From: a virus
Strand: one strand, 5' to 3'
IMG/VR virus record: IMGVR_UViG_3300009149_000134
Span: 1-35,218 of that record
Length of the DNA stretch: 35,218 bases
Under the pieces are notes generated by a model, which ran no database searches, was not told where the DNA came from, and saw only the letters and a list, made by a program, of their open reading frames with translations. Both the position numbers and the translations under genes were made by a program. Shown in pieces: positions 19,178 to 25,247 of this stretch. Within the stretch, counting starts at the first letter, position 1. Each line of letters opens with the position of its first letter.

Positions 19178-19281
19178 AAAGTTGGAGACAATAGACCTAA
19201 TCAGTTACACGATATCCAACTTTGGGTTCCTGAACGATAATTCGTAAAGGGTGATTCCTTATCGACTCGTGACTCGAACCC
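19178..19281 (+). ncRNA. 104-nt two-domain structured RNA (unknown)
   Basis: AAAGTTGGA (19178) pairs with TCCAACTTT (19215), immediately followed by GGGTTC (19224) pairing with GAACCC (19276) and enclosing CGATAA / TTATCG. It lies between tRNA-Lys and the gene at 19319. No known family recognised. Confidence 0.55.
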
Positions 19282-19318
19282 TAGATATTCACAAGTGCTT
19301 TAAAAAAGGAGAGAAAGC

Positions 19319-19534
19319 ATGTCTAAGAAGCAGCGTAAGTCTGTGGAGAAGAAGATCGTCACGAAGACTGATAAGGTTGTTGATGAGAAGGTATTTTGTC
19401 AAGACTGTAAGACTCGCCAATGTGGTGCGAAGGCGATTCGGGATGGACGTTCTGGTTATTGCAGCACAACCGATTCGTTTGTAAATCGAAAGCATGAGAT
19501 TTGCGACAAGTACAAGAGTAAGAAGAATGCATAG
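19319..19534 (+). CDS. Basic Cys-rich 71-residue protein (unknown)
   Basis: Starts MSKKQRKSVEKKIVTKTDKV behind AAAAAAGGAGAGAAAGC. Six cysteines (FCQDCKTRQCG, YCST, EICDKYK) suggest a zinc-stabilised fold after a Lys-rich N-terminus. First of three overlapping genes. Confidence 0.82.
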   Translation: MSKKQRKSVEKKIVTKTDKVVDEKVFCQDCKTRQCGAKAIRDGRSGYCSTTDSFVNRKHEICDKYKSKKNA

Positions 19535-19715
19535 ACAAACTACTAATCAGCATTTGGTAGACATTTGTTTTGCGGTCGCTAATAGAGTATGGGAATACCA
19601 TAGTGATTTTAAAAACAATGAAGAGTTGATGGAATATGTTGCAGAACAATTAAGACTTTGTGGATTTGATACATCGCCATGTGGATCTTCTTGGGGAGTT
19701 TTAAAAGATGCTTAG
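19527..19715 (+). CDS. 62-residue protein (unknown)
   Basis: ATG 19527 overlaps the end of the previous gene by eight bases. The product MHRQTTNQHLVDICFAVANR... is helical with NNEELMEYVAEQLRLCGFD. An earlier in-frame start at 19494 would lie deep inside the neighbour and is rejected. Confidence 0.7.
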   Translation: MHRQTTNQHLVDICFAVANRVWEYHSDFKNNEELMEYVAEQLRLCGFDTSPCGSSWGVLKDA

Positions 19716-20316
19716 ATATGATAACAAGACAATTCTTTTTAACGAAGATGCATATAAGAAATCTAGTCTGTTTAAAAAGATTCGTGCTTGGTGGTGGGAC
19801 AGTTGGTTTTATAGCGAACTGTATCAATACTCTTGGTTGTATAATCTTCGTTGGCATGTAACTCATTGGTGGAGAAACGATCATTGGGTCAAGACTAATC
19901 TCCCAATCGGTTATCATGACAACCCTCAACTAATGGAGGATGCAATATTCTCTCTGGTTGAAAACTACATTGCTGCTGATCAAGAAGATGCATTCAACAA
20001 CGTAGTGATTGAAGGAGAAGAAAGAGAAACGATCATTGAGATCCTTCACTATTACAGAGTCTTGAAACCTGAACTTGAGAAACATTATGATGATATGTTG
20101 AATGAAGCGTTTGGAGATGATTGTGATTGGAAATTTACACCATGTCCAGACCATCCAGGATTCAGTTCTATGGATACATCTTATACTGGTGATCTAACAG
20201 TAGATCAAAGAAAAGATATTATAACATACGTTCACAAGATGGAAGAGTATATTTATATTAAGACACAAGAAATGCTAAAGAAATGTATAGATATTCGCAT
20301 GATTCTTTGGACATAA
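19708..20316 (+). CDS. 202-residue Trp-rich protein (unknown)
   Basis: Overlaps the previous gene by eight bases. Its N-terminal 60 residues are strikingly rich in Trp and Tyr (IRAWWWDSWFYSELYQYSWL). The rest is acidic and helical with CPDHPGFSSMD. No catalytic motif or signal peptide is visible; the aromatic stretch could be an interaction surface. Confidence 0.82.
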   Translation: MLRYDNKTILFNEDAYKKSSLFKKIRAWWWDSWFYSELYQYSWLYNLRWHVTHWWRNDHWVKTNLPIGYHDNPQLMEDAIFSLVENYIAADQEDAFNNVVIEGEERETIIEILHYYRVLKPELEKHYDDMLNEAFGDDCDWKFTPCPDHPGFSSMDTSYTGDLTVDQRKDIITYVHKMEEYIYIKTQEMLKKCIDIRMILWT

Positions 20317-20318
20317 AT

Positions 20319-20326
20319 TCTAAATA
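20319..20326 (+). promoter_or_regulatory. Late promoter-like TCTAAATA
   Basis: TCTAAATA 37 bp before ATG 20364. Confidence 0.45.
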
Positions 20327-20363
20327 AGAGTAGAGAAACATATTTTTATTCTAAGGAGATATC

Positions 20364-20570
20364 ATGTTGGAAAATCTATTGAGTATGATTAAGGATCGTG
20401 CGTCAAACGTTTTGGAACTTTTGACTTCTAAGAAAGCATTGGTAACAATTGGTGCTGCATTGTTGATCGTGTTGGTCGTTAAGACCACTCCTGCGATCAT
20501 CGGAGTTGCTGCTGTAGCAGTCGGTTACAATCTTGCCCAAGGTTATGTGGATGGCAAGAAAGAAGAGTAA
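20364..20570 (+). CDS. Small membrane-associated protein (unknown)
   Basis: A 68-residue protein with an amphipathic N-terminus (MLENLLSMIKDRASNVLELL) and a hydrophobic Ala/Val/Ile-rich stretch from about 26 to 58 (VTIGAALLIVLVV, AIIGVAAVAVGYN), then a charged tail. AAGGAGATATC precedes the ATG. It has its own late motif and is followed directly by tRNA-Gly. Possible roles include a minor virion or membrane protein. Confidence 0.8.
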   Translation: MLENLLSMIKDRASNVLELLTSKKALVTIGAALLIVLVVKTTPAIIGVAAVAVGYNLAQGYVDGKKEE

Positions 20571-20583
20571 TTAAAAACTAAAT

Positions 20584-20657
20584 GCGTCTATGGTGTAATG
20601 ATAGCATAAAAGATTTCCAATCTTTTGGTGAGGGTTTGAATCCCTCTAGACGCTCCA
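20584..20657 (+). tRNA. tRNA-Gly(TCC)
   Basis: Perfect acceptor GCGTCTA / TAGACGC, T73, CCA. Anticodon arm AAAGA TTTCCAA TCTTT. D-loop has TGA instead of TGG, and T-loop TTTGAAT has T56. Confidence 0.92.
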
Positions 20658-20667
20658 ATATTCATAT

Positions 20668-20743
20668 GGTGGGTATAGTTTAATGGTAGAACGAGAGTTT
20701 GTGGCACTCTAAGAGAGGGGTTCGATTCCCCCTATCCACCCCA
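20668..20743 (+). tRNA. tRNA-His(GTG)
   Basis: An extra G at -1 faces C73, the His identity feature; acceptor GTGGGTA / TATCCAC, CCA. Anticodon loop TTGTGGC. Confidence 0.92.
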
Positions 20744-20762
20744 ATATTTAAAGGAAAGTAAA

Positions 20763-20933
20763 TTGGAAAGAATAAGCATAGAAGATTTACAGGAACATTT
20801 CGACGAAGTAATGGACAGAGTAGAAGATGGAGAAAGTTTTATCATAACCAATGGTGGTGTTGACAAAGCGGTTCTAATACCATATTCTGATTATGAGGAA
20901 CTAACACAAGATGAAAAGAACAACGATGTATGA
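20763..20933 (+). CDS. Phd/YefM-type antitoxin (orphan)
   Basis: A 56-residue product from a TTG start behind AAAGGAAAG: MERISIEDLQEHFDEVMDRV, then DGESFIITNGGVDKAVLIPY and SDYEEL. This is the Phd/YefM N-terminal DNA-binding fold with the typical helix, beta hairpin (ESFIITNGG) and AVLIPYSDYEEL motif. The toxin-binding C-terminal tail is very short and no toxin gene follows; the next ORF is a zinc protein overlapping by 23 bases. It may neutralise a host toxin or act as a repressor. Confidence 0.8.
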   Translation: MERISIEDLQEHFDEVMDRVEDGESFIITNGGVDKAVLIPYSDYEELTQDEKNNDV

Positions 20934-21111
20934 ACCTTGTCCAATATGTTATGGGACAAAAAAGGTTAAGCAAAGAACTAAGTATTCAGATGGGTATCGT
21001 GAGACAACATTAAAGTGTTGGGCCTGTCGGGGATCTGGTTACGTAAACTACAGCGAGGGAATTGAGGTTACAGATCTTCACATTGCTGATATGTTTAATA
21101 GTCTAAAATAA
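20911..21111 (+). CDS. DnaJ-type zinc-finger mini-protein
   Basis: A 66-residue protein with two CxxCxG repeats, CPICYG (Cys10, 13) and CWACRG (Cys36, 39), forming one DnaJ-like zinc centre. The rest is acidic. It overlaps the antitoxin gene and ends just before tRNA-Ser. Such single-centre proteins bind unfolded protein or nucleic acid; specific role unknown. Confidence 0.82.
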   Translation: MKRTTMYEPCPICYGTKKVKQRTKYSDGYRETTLKCWACRGSGYVNYSEGIEVTDLHIADMFNSLK

Positions 21112-21116
21112 ATTAT

Positions 21117-21206
21117 GGATGGTTGTCCGAGTCTGCTTTAAGGAACTGGTTTTGAAAACCAGCATACCGCAAGGTAACGGGGGTTGGAATCCCTCACCAT
21201 CCGCCA
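21117..21206 (+). tRNA. tRNA-Ser(TGA)
   Basis: Long-variable-arm tRNA, perfect acceptor GGATGGT / ACCATCC, G73, CCA. Anticodon arm CTGGT TTTGAAA ACCAG. D-loop has GC for GG and T-loop TTGGAAT has G56. Confidence 0.92.
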
Positions 21207-21214
21207 AAATTAAT

Positions 21215-21302
21215 GGAAAGTAATGCAGTCTTGGTGACTGTCGCTGATTGCTAATCAGATGGCACTGAAAGGTGTTTGGTCCGATTCCAATGCTTTCCGC
21301 CA
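21215..21302 (+). tRNA. tRNA-Ser(GCT)
   Basis: Acceptor GGAAAGT / GCTTTCC, G73, CCA, long variable arm. Anticodon loop TTGCTAA; T-loop TCCGATT. Confidence 0.9.
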
Positions 21303-21309
21303 ATTATAT

Positions 21310-21383
21310 TCTGGTATAGTACAACGGTAGTACACTTGATTGGTATTCAAGAAATTTGAGTTCGACTCTCAATGTCAGATCCA
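21310..21383 (+). tRNA. tRNA-Thr(GGT)
   Basis: Acceptor TCTGGTA / TGTCAGA, T73, CCA. Anticodon arm CTTGA TTGGTAT TCAAG; T arm TTGAG TTCGACT CTCAA. Confidence 0.91.
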
Positions 21384-21403
21384 GATTAATATAGGTGATT
21401 GTA

Positions 21404-21472
21404 ATGAAGATTACATTTAGAGGGATTTTAGCATCTTGGTGGGAGATAATCAAAAGCATGTTTAGAATGTAA
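21404..21472 (+). CDS. 22-residue amphipathic peptide (possible)
   Basis: ATG 21404 follows TAGGTGATTGTA. The product MKITFRGILASWWEIIKSMF-RM is amphipathic and Trp-containing, like a small membrane-active peptide. Short length makes it uncertain. Confidence 0.4.
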   Translation: MKITFRGILASWWEIIKSMFRM

Positions 21473-21486
21473 GATCATGGAGAAAT

Positions 21487-21702
21487 ATGGTAAGTTTAGA
21501 TGATCTGGAGAAATACTGTAGAGGAAAGGGATTTAAACTTTCAGATTTAGCAGCCCGTGTTTATAGATTGATCAGAGAGAACAGAGGATCTTGTCTTTGT
21601 CGAGTTGAAGATATTATGTGTCCTTGTCCTATGCATATAAAAGAAATAGAAGAATTCGGTCATTGTAAATGCAATCTATTTGTAAGGGGAGAGAATGTAT
21701 GA
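21487..21702 (+). CDS. Ferredoxin-thioredoxin reductase catalytic-chain-like protein
   Basis: A 71-residue protein with three Cys-x-Cys pairs in the order and context of the FTR catalytic beta chain: SCLCR (36, 38), CPCPMH (45, 47) and GHCKCNLFV (60, 62). In FTR these ligate a 4Fe-4S cluster next to a redox-active disulfide that reduces thioredoxin. Length is shorter than plant/cyanobacterial FTR (about 115). GGAGAAAT precedes ATG 21487 and it overlaps the next gene by eight bases. A phage redox relay with a thioredoxin or glutaredoxin is plausible but unproven. Confidence 0.8.
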   Translation: MVSLDDLEKYCRGKGFKLSDLAARVYRLIRENRGSCLCRVEDIMCPCPMHIKEIEEFGHCKCNLFVRGENV

Positions 21703-22084
21703 TTACGTAGATCTATTTCCAGAATTCAAAGAGAGATATCCAGAACTATTTAATAGTGGTGATGAAGGAAGTTTTATTTCTTTTGAAATTGGGAATGGGT
21801 GGAAAGATATAGTTGATGCGGCATGTATGCAATTGTGGTTCATTGATGATGTACAGATTTCTCAGGTTAAAGAAAAGTTTGGTGGTCTACGAATCTATAC
21901 AAACACTTATACAGATGAAGTAAAAGAAATTATTAACGAAGCAGAAGTTGCTGCAAGTAAGACATGTGAATTCTGTGGATCAACTGAGGGTGTTACTAAC
22001 AAGAGTTTTAGAAACAAGGGTTCATGGATGAAGAGTCTATGTACACAATGTCGCGAAGAAAGAGATAAAAATACTCTCGATTAG
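21695..22084 (+). CDS. 129-residue protein with C-terminal zinc ribbon (unknown)
   Basis: N-terminal helical region with YPELFNSGDEG, a middle VKEKFGGLRIYTNTYTDEV and a C-terminal CEFCGS...LCTQCRE zinc ribbon. This arrangement recurs in large phages, but I know no function. Ribosome site AAGGGGAGAGA. The stop codon lies ten bases inside the following tRNA-Thr gene. Confidence 0.83.
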   Translation: MYDYVDLFPEFKERYPELFNSGDEGSFISFEIGNGWKDIVDAACMQLWFIDDVQISQVKEKFGGLRIYTNTYTDEVKEIINEAEVAASKTCEFCGSTEGVTNKSFRNKGSWMKSLCTQCREERDKNTLD

Positions 22085-22148
22085 TTTAGTGGTAGAATAG
22101 TTGTTTCGTAATCAACTGGCATCAGTTCGATTCTGATATCGAGATCCA
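22075..22148 (+). tRNA. tRNA-Thr(CGT)
   Basis: Perfect acceptor TCTCGAT / ATCGAGA, T73, CCA. Anticodon loop TTCGTAA; T arm ATCAG TTCGATT CTGAT. Its 5' end overlaps the preceding CDS. Confidence 0.91.
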
Positions 22149-22151
22149 AAT

Positions 22152-22229
22152 GAGCGTGTATCCCAACTGGCAGAGGAGGTTGTATCAAAAACAACTAATG
22201 TGAGGGTTCGACTCCCTCCGCGCTTACCA
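22152..22229 (+). tRNA. tRNA-Leu(CAA), short variable arm
   Basis: Acceptor GAGCGTG / CGCGCTT, A73, CCA. Anticodon arm GTTGT ATCAAAA ACAAC. D arm CCCAACTGGCAGAGGA and variable TAATGT shared with Leu(TAG). Confidence 0.88.
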
Positions 22230-22472
22230 TTAAAACTTACGTTTGTAGAAGACACCAATTACGATACCTTGTTCCTTGAGATCTTCTTCAGTGCGTTGCT
22301 TATATTCATCGTTTTGTTCTGTGTTAGCGAATAAGAAATCTGTTGAAACAGATCCTAATTTGAAAGATTTATTCTCAGTCTGTTCAACAAACCCACCTTC
22401 AATTAAAGAAAAATGACAACCTGACATAAAAAGTATTGACATTGTGAAAATAACGAGTATAATAGATCTCAT
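22230..22472 (-). CDS. Small lipoprotein
   Basis: An 80-residue product with a lipoprotein signal (MRSIILVIFTMSILFMSGC, lipobox Cys19) and a 60-residue charged mature part ending in basic KRKF. AAAGGAGTC precedes ATG 22472, and a minus-strand late motif lies upstream. It is the only minus-strand gene in this stretch, directly abutting tRNA-Leu. It could be a superinfection-exclusion or lysis-related lipoprotein; size and motif alone do not decide. Confidence 0.82.
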   Translation of the reverse strand: MRSIILVIFTMSILFMSGCHFSLIEGGFVEQTENKSFKLGSVSTDFLFANTEQNDEYKQRTEEDLKEQGIVIGVFYKRKF

Positions 22473-22511
22473 GGTAAAGACTCCTTTGTACGAAAGAATA
22501 GTTCTCTAGGG

Positions 22512-22519
22512 TATTTATC
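22512..22519 (-). promoter_or_regulatory. Late promoter-like GATAAATA (minus strand)
   Basis: GATAAATA on the minus strand, 40 bp before the lipoprotein ATG. Confidence 0.45.
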
Positions 22520-22538
22520 ATACTGAAGAAATAAAAAT

Positions 22539-22615
22539 GCTCTCGTATCCCAAAGGCAGAGGAGGAAGGCTTAAACCCTTTTAATGTGTGGGTTCGACTC
22601 CCACCGAGAGTACCA
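22539..22615 (+). tRNA. tRNA-Leu(TAA), short variable arm
   Basis: Acceptor GCTCTCG / CGAGAGT, A73, CCA. Anticodon arm GAAGG CTTAAAC CCTTT; variable region TAATG type. Confidence 0.88.
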
Positions 22616-22616
22616 T

Positions 22617-22694
22617 GTCTGGATTGTCCACATGGTTGTGGAAATGGATTGCAAATCCGTTATAACTTCGGTTCGATTCCGAATCTAGACTCCA
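22617..22694 (+). tRNA. tRNA-Cys(GCA)
   Basis: Acceptor GTCTGGA / TCTAGAC, T73 typical of Cys, CCA. Anticodon arm ATGGA TTGCAAA TCCGT; T arm TTCGG TTCGATT CCGAA. Confidence 0.92.
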
Positions 22695-22703
22695 ACTATT
22701 TGG

Positions 22704-22733
22704 CCCCTACGCTTATATGGGTAGGGATTTTTT
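22704..22733 (+). terminator. Intrinsic terminator after tRNA-Cys
   Basis: CCCTAC / GTAGGG stem with a ten-base loop followed by an A and a T run. Confidence 0.7.
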
Positions 22734-22747
22734 ACAGGAGTATGAAG

Positions 22748-22903
22748 ATGAAATGTGAAATTTGTAAGGATAACAAGGCAACGGTGATGGTTACACTAGA
22801 TGATTCTAGTATACTATATCAGTATAGGATTAGTTATCGATGTATGGAATGTGCAGAAAGAGCGAAGAGAAGTCACGAAAATATTCAGATTGATAAACTT
22901 TAG
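22748..22903 (+). CDS. Small zinc-knuckle protein (unknown)
   Basis: A 51-residue protein with CEICKDNKA and CMECAERAK knuckles. CAGGAG lies seven bases before ATG 22748 and one before ATG 22742, so the second is preferred. This short treble-clef type is similar to the zinc part of UvrB/ClpE-like adaptors, but too small to assign. Confidence 0.75.
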   Translation: MKCEICKDNKATVMVTLDDSSILYQYRISYRCMECAERAKRSHENIQIDKL

Positions 22904-22927
22904 TGATAACTATATATGGAGAAGAAA

Positions 22928-23563
22928 ATGTCTAATAGGCAAGTGTTACTTTTGAATCGTGGTGAGTCTCTAGTCGATGTTATCGATTGGCATGATGCTG
23001 TTTGTCTTCTTGTCAAGGGTAACGCTATTGCTCCATTTGGTTACGATGATTATTACAAGATTCCTATCTCTGAGTTTTCTGCTGAAAAGATGCAGAAGTC
23101 TGGAACATTTAAGGTTGAGATAGAAGATCTTCCAGATCGTAGACAAGGATACTTCTTACTCCCTACTGCAATTGTTCTTGTAGAATTTGTTCACATTCCT
23201 TACAAGGCAGCAGCAGTCAATAAGAGTAATGTTTTAAAGCGTGATAAGAACACATGTGGATACTGTGGTAAGATTCTAAACGCTTTGACTGGATCAATCG
23301 ATCATATCATTCCACGTTCTAGATGGAATGAATTCAAGTTGAAGGGTCTTGTGAAGGGTCTACATGCTAACACCTGGAGAAATGTTGTTGCATCATGTAA
23401 GAGATGTAACTGTATGAAGGATGATCAAACTCCAGAAGAAGCAGGAATGAAATTGCATACTACACCTTTTGTTCCTTCTAGAGACTACCTAATACTGCAC
23501 AGAATCAATACAAAGACTTACGAAACTTGGTCAAGGTGGATTTGTTTTGACGATTTAAAGTAG
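22928..23563 (+). CDS. HNH endonuclease (restriction-like type)
   Basis: A 211-residue protein with LKRDKNTCGYCGKILNALTG, SIDHIIPRSRW and NVVASCKRCNCMKDDQTPEE (residues about 103-190), the HNH family 5 layout common in bacteria and phages. Part of the fold is the CxxC...CxxC zinc site. Start ATG 22928 has GGAG six bases ahead; ATG 22916 overlaps that site. Some phage relatives act in packaging or DNA processing, others are homing enzymes; this cannot be told from sequence. Confidence 0.88.
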   Translation: MSNRQVLLLNRGESLVDVIDWHDAVCLLVKGNAIAPFGYDDYYKIPISEFSAEKMQKSGTFKVEIEDLPDRRQGYFLLPTAIVLVEFVHIPYKAAAVNKSNVLKRDKNTCGYCGKILNALTGSIDHIIPRSRWNEFKLKGLVKGLHANTWRNVVASCKRCNCMKDDQTPEEAGMKLHTTPFVPSRDYLILHRINTKTYETWSRWICFDDLK

Positions 23564-23572
23564 GGGAATAAA

Positions 23573-24232
23573 ATGAAGAGACTCATGGTGTTATGTTTGT
23601 TTCTGTGTCTTTTATTTGGTTGTTCTCCGAAGATTCCAGACTATCGTTCCATCATGATATCTAACATGAGATTTCCTGAAGATATACTCTACGTAGGAGC
23701 AACAGAACCCATTATAAGAATTAATAGTTACGAGATGATATCAGAGGATAGGGAGGTATTTTCAAGTGGAACAGGGTTTATTATAGAGCGTAATAAGAAA
23801 AGATTTCTGGTTACTGCCTATCATGTTATACAAGGTTCTACAAGAATTCAATATTTTACCCACGATTACAAGAAACTCTCTATAGAATTAGGAAAAGTTT
23901 ATCTGATTCCCAACATGGATTCTGTTGTTGCAGAATTGATATTTTGTTCCGCAACTGTGAAGCCTTTGAAGATGGGTAAGTATATACAGGATGGAACAGT
24001 AACAACTTCTGGATTCCCCCATGGTGGAGAGTTTAAACAATACAAGGGAATCAATTTTGTATCCCGTATTGAATCAACTGCTATTGTAGAAGTTGGAATG
24101 TCTGGTGGTCCTGTGTTCGATCAGGATGGGAATGTTATTGGTATTATATCCGCTAAGACTCTTGGTGGTGGACCAATAAAAAGTCTTTTTTCCAGATTAG
24201 AAGATGTATTTGATGGATTGGATCATAAATAA
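23573..24232 (+). CDS. Lipoprotein trypsin-like serine protease
   Basis: A 219-residue protein with a lipoprotein signal (MKRLMVLCLFLCLLFGC, lipobox Cys17) and a trypsin fold. The triad is readable: His84 in VTAYHVI, Asp116 in PNMDSVVAE, Ser177 in GMSGGPVFDQDGNVIGI. The fold is DegP/HtrA-like but has no PDZ domain. It would act in the periplasm attached to a membrane. It follows the HNH gene by nine bases. Possible roles are superinfection exclusion, envelope modification or removal of a host periplasmic protein; no target is evident. Confidence 0.9.
   Translation: MKRLMVLCLFLCLLFGCSPKIPDYRSIMISNMRFPEDILYVGATEPIIRINSYEMISEDREVFSSGTGFIIERNKKRFLVTAYHVIQGSTRIQYFTHDYKKLSIELGKVYLIPNMDSVVAELIFCSATVKPLKMGKYIQDGTVTTSGFPHGGEFKQYKGINFVSRIESTAIVEVGMSGGPVFDQDGNVIGIISAKTLGGGPIKSLFSRLEDVFDGLDHK
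24225..24232 (+). promoter_or_regulatory. Late promoter-like CATAAATA
   Basis: CATAAATA overlaps the protease stop codon and lies upstream of a 12-codon ORF and the tRNA-like RNA at 24321. Confidence 0.4.
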
Positions 24233-24255
24233 TAAAGAGAAGCGAAGGAGAACTT

Positions 24256-24294
24256 TATGGTAAATTGTAACATCTCTTTCTTGATTATGACATA
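24256..24294 (+). CDS. 12-residue ORF (possible leader peptide)
   Basis: MVNCNISFLIMT behind a good ribosome site (GAAGGAGAACTTT). It precedes the tRNA-like RNA by 26 bases. Too short to be confident. Confidence 0.3.
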
Positions 24295-24320
24295 ACTCGA
24301 TAAAGAATCCCTAGATAATT

Positions 24321-24473
24321 AACATTGTAGTTTAACTGGGAAAACTTATCGGGCAGAGGACTCCCGTAGGTTAATACCTACGGTCTGTTTGGGTGGTGCC
24401 AAACGTATAATAAAATGGGAAGTCCCTAGGAAACTGTCAAGATGCAATGTGGGTTCGAATCCCACCAATGTTA
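24321..24473 (+). ncRNA. 153-nt tRNA-like RNA with insertion at the anticodon loop
   Basis: The ends fold as a tRNA: acceptor AACATTG / CAATGTT, D arm AGTTT AACTGGGA AAACT with GG, short anticodon stem TATC / GATG, T arm GTGGG TTCGAAT CCCAC. Position 73 is A but CCA is absent. The last loop bases CTGTCAA would give anticodon GTC (Asp). Between stem and loop lie about 83 extra nt: GGACT / AGTCC enclosing CCGTAGG / CCTACGG and GTTTGG / CCAAAC hairpins. It is too small for a group I or II intron. A terminator follows. Confidence 0.6.
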
Positions 24474-24493
24474 GTTATCTTATATTTATTAGA

Positions 24494-24527
24494 AAAGAGA
24501 TAGGTTTTTTGACCTATCTCTTTTTTT
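24494..24527 (+). terminator. Rho-independent terminator at the end of the tRNA region
   Basis: Perfect 12-bp stem AAAGAGATAGGT / ACCTATCTCTTT with a TTTTTG loop and a T run. Confidence 0.94.
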
Positions 24528-24531
24528 ATTG

Positions 24532-24539
24532 CATAAATA
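24532..24539 (+). promoter_or_regulatory. Late promoter motif CATAAATA
   Basis: CATAAATA 22 bp before the neck protein ATG, just after the terminator. Confidence 0.55.
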
Positions 24540-24561
24540 TATAATATAAGGAGATACCACA

Positions 24562-25239
24562 ATGTCAGCAGGAAGATCATTCGATCCTAAAGATCCTAAT
24601 TATTATAAACAGTTCTTTGGTTTCGACCAAGAGAATACATCGTATGAAGCAGATCTTCAAGATTGTGTGTATGGTGAATACATTGGAATCTATGGACATA
24701 GTTTTGATATCTATCTTTGTTCTACATATGATCCCATCCCTGTCTTTGGAGAAGACCCAAGGAAGCGATATGAAATAGATGCGTTTGAAGCAAATGCAAT
24801 ATGGGAAGTTACACCTGAATCATTAGTCACAGGACAGTTCAGTAAGAATACTGATCAAGAAGCAGTCATTGCTTGGTTTCATAAGGATACTGTTAAGGAG
24901 TCTATCAAGTCGGCATTACTTGCCGTTGGACTTATTGAAGAAGAAGATACCATTCCAGATGAGTCTGGTTACTCTAAATATGAGCGTCACCGTCGAGAGT
25001 TACAAGAGGGTGACATTATAAGGATGCATTTTAATAATATTCACTATGAGATTGATGATGTAAGAGAAGAACCAGAATTTCAACATCACCTTTGGAAATA
25101 TGTATATGAAGTCTCTGCTAGACCAAGACTTGTATCAGGAGAAGAACTAGGCGAGATGCAACCTGTTACTGATGCAGATAATATTAGAATTGAACGTGCA
25201 ACAGAATTACAGATTGAGGCAGATAAAATTCTGTTCTAG
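24562..25239 (+). CDS. 14: Neck protein (T4 gp14-like)
   Basis: A 225-residue protein resembling T4 gp14: an FGEDPRKRYEIDAFEANAIW block (gp14 has FGEDLKNKF...), then a central EGDIIRMHFNNIHYEIDDV segment followed by FQHHLWKYVYEVSARP, and SGEEL. gp14 with gp13 forms the head-tail neck and closes the head for tail joining. It has its own late motif and a good site (AAGGAGATACCACA). Similarity is by motif order, so assignment is good but not certain. gp13 is not in this window. Confidence 0.78.
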   Translation: MSAGRSFDPKDPNYYKQFFGFDQENTSYEADLQDCVYGEYIGIYGHSFDIYLCSTYDPIPVFGEDPRKRYEIDAFEANAIWEVTPESLVTGQFSKNTDQEAVIAWFHKDTVKESIKSALLAVGLIEEEDTIPDESGYSKYERHRRELQEGDIIRMHFNNIHYEIDDVREEPEFQHHLWKYVYEVSARPRLVSGEELGEMQPVTDADNIRIERATELQIEADKILF

Positions 25240-25247
25240 GAGAGTGT

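Noticed and set aside
17488-22615. Stop-codon suppressor tRNAs or altered genetic code
   Set aside because: Leu(TAG) has anticodon TAG, which reads CTA; no tRNA with anticodon CTA, TTA or TCA is seen, and TAG, TAA and TGA all end genes here.
24321-24473. Group I intron in a tRNA
   Set aside because: The insert is only about 83 nt and lacks the P3-P8/P7 core; known group I introns are 200 nt or more.
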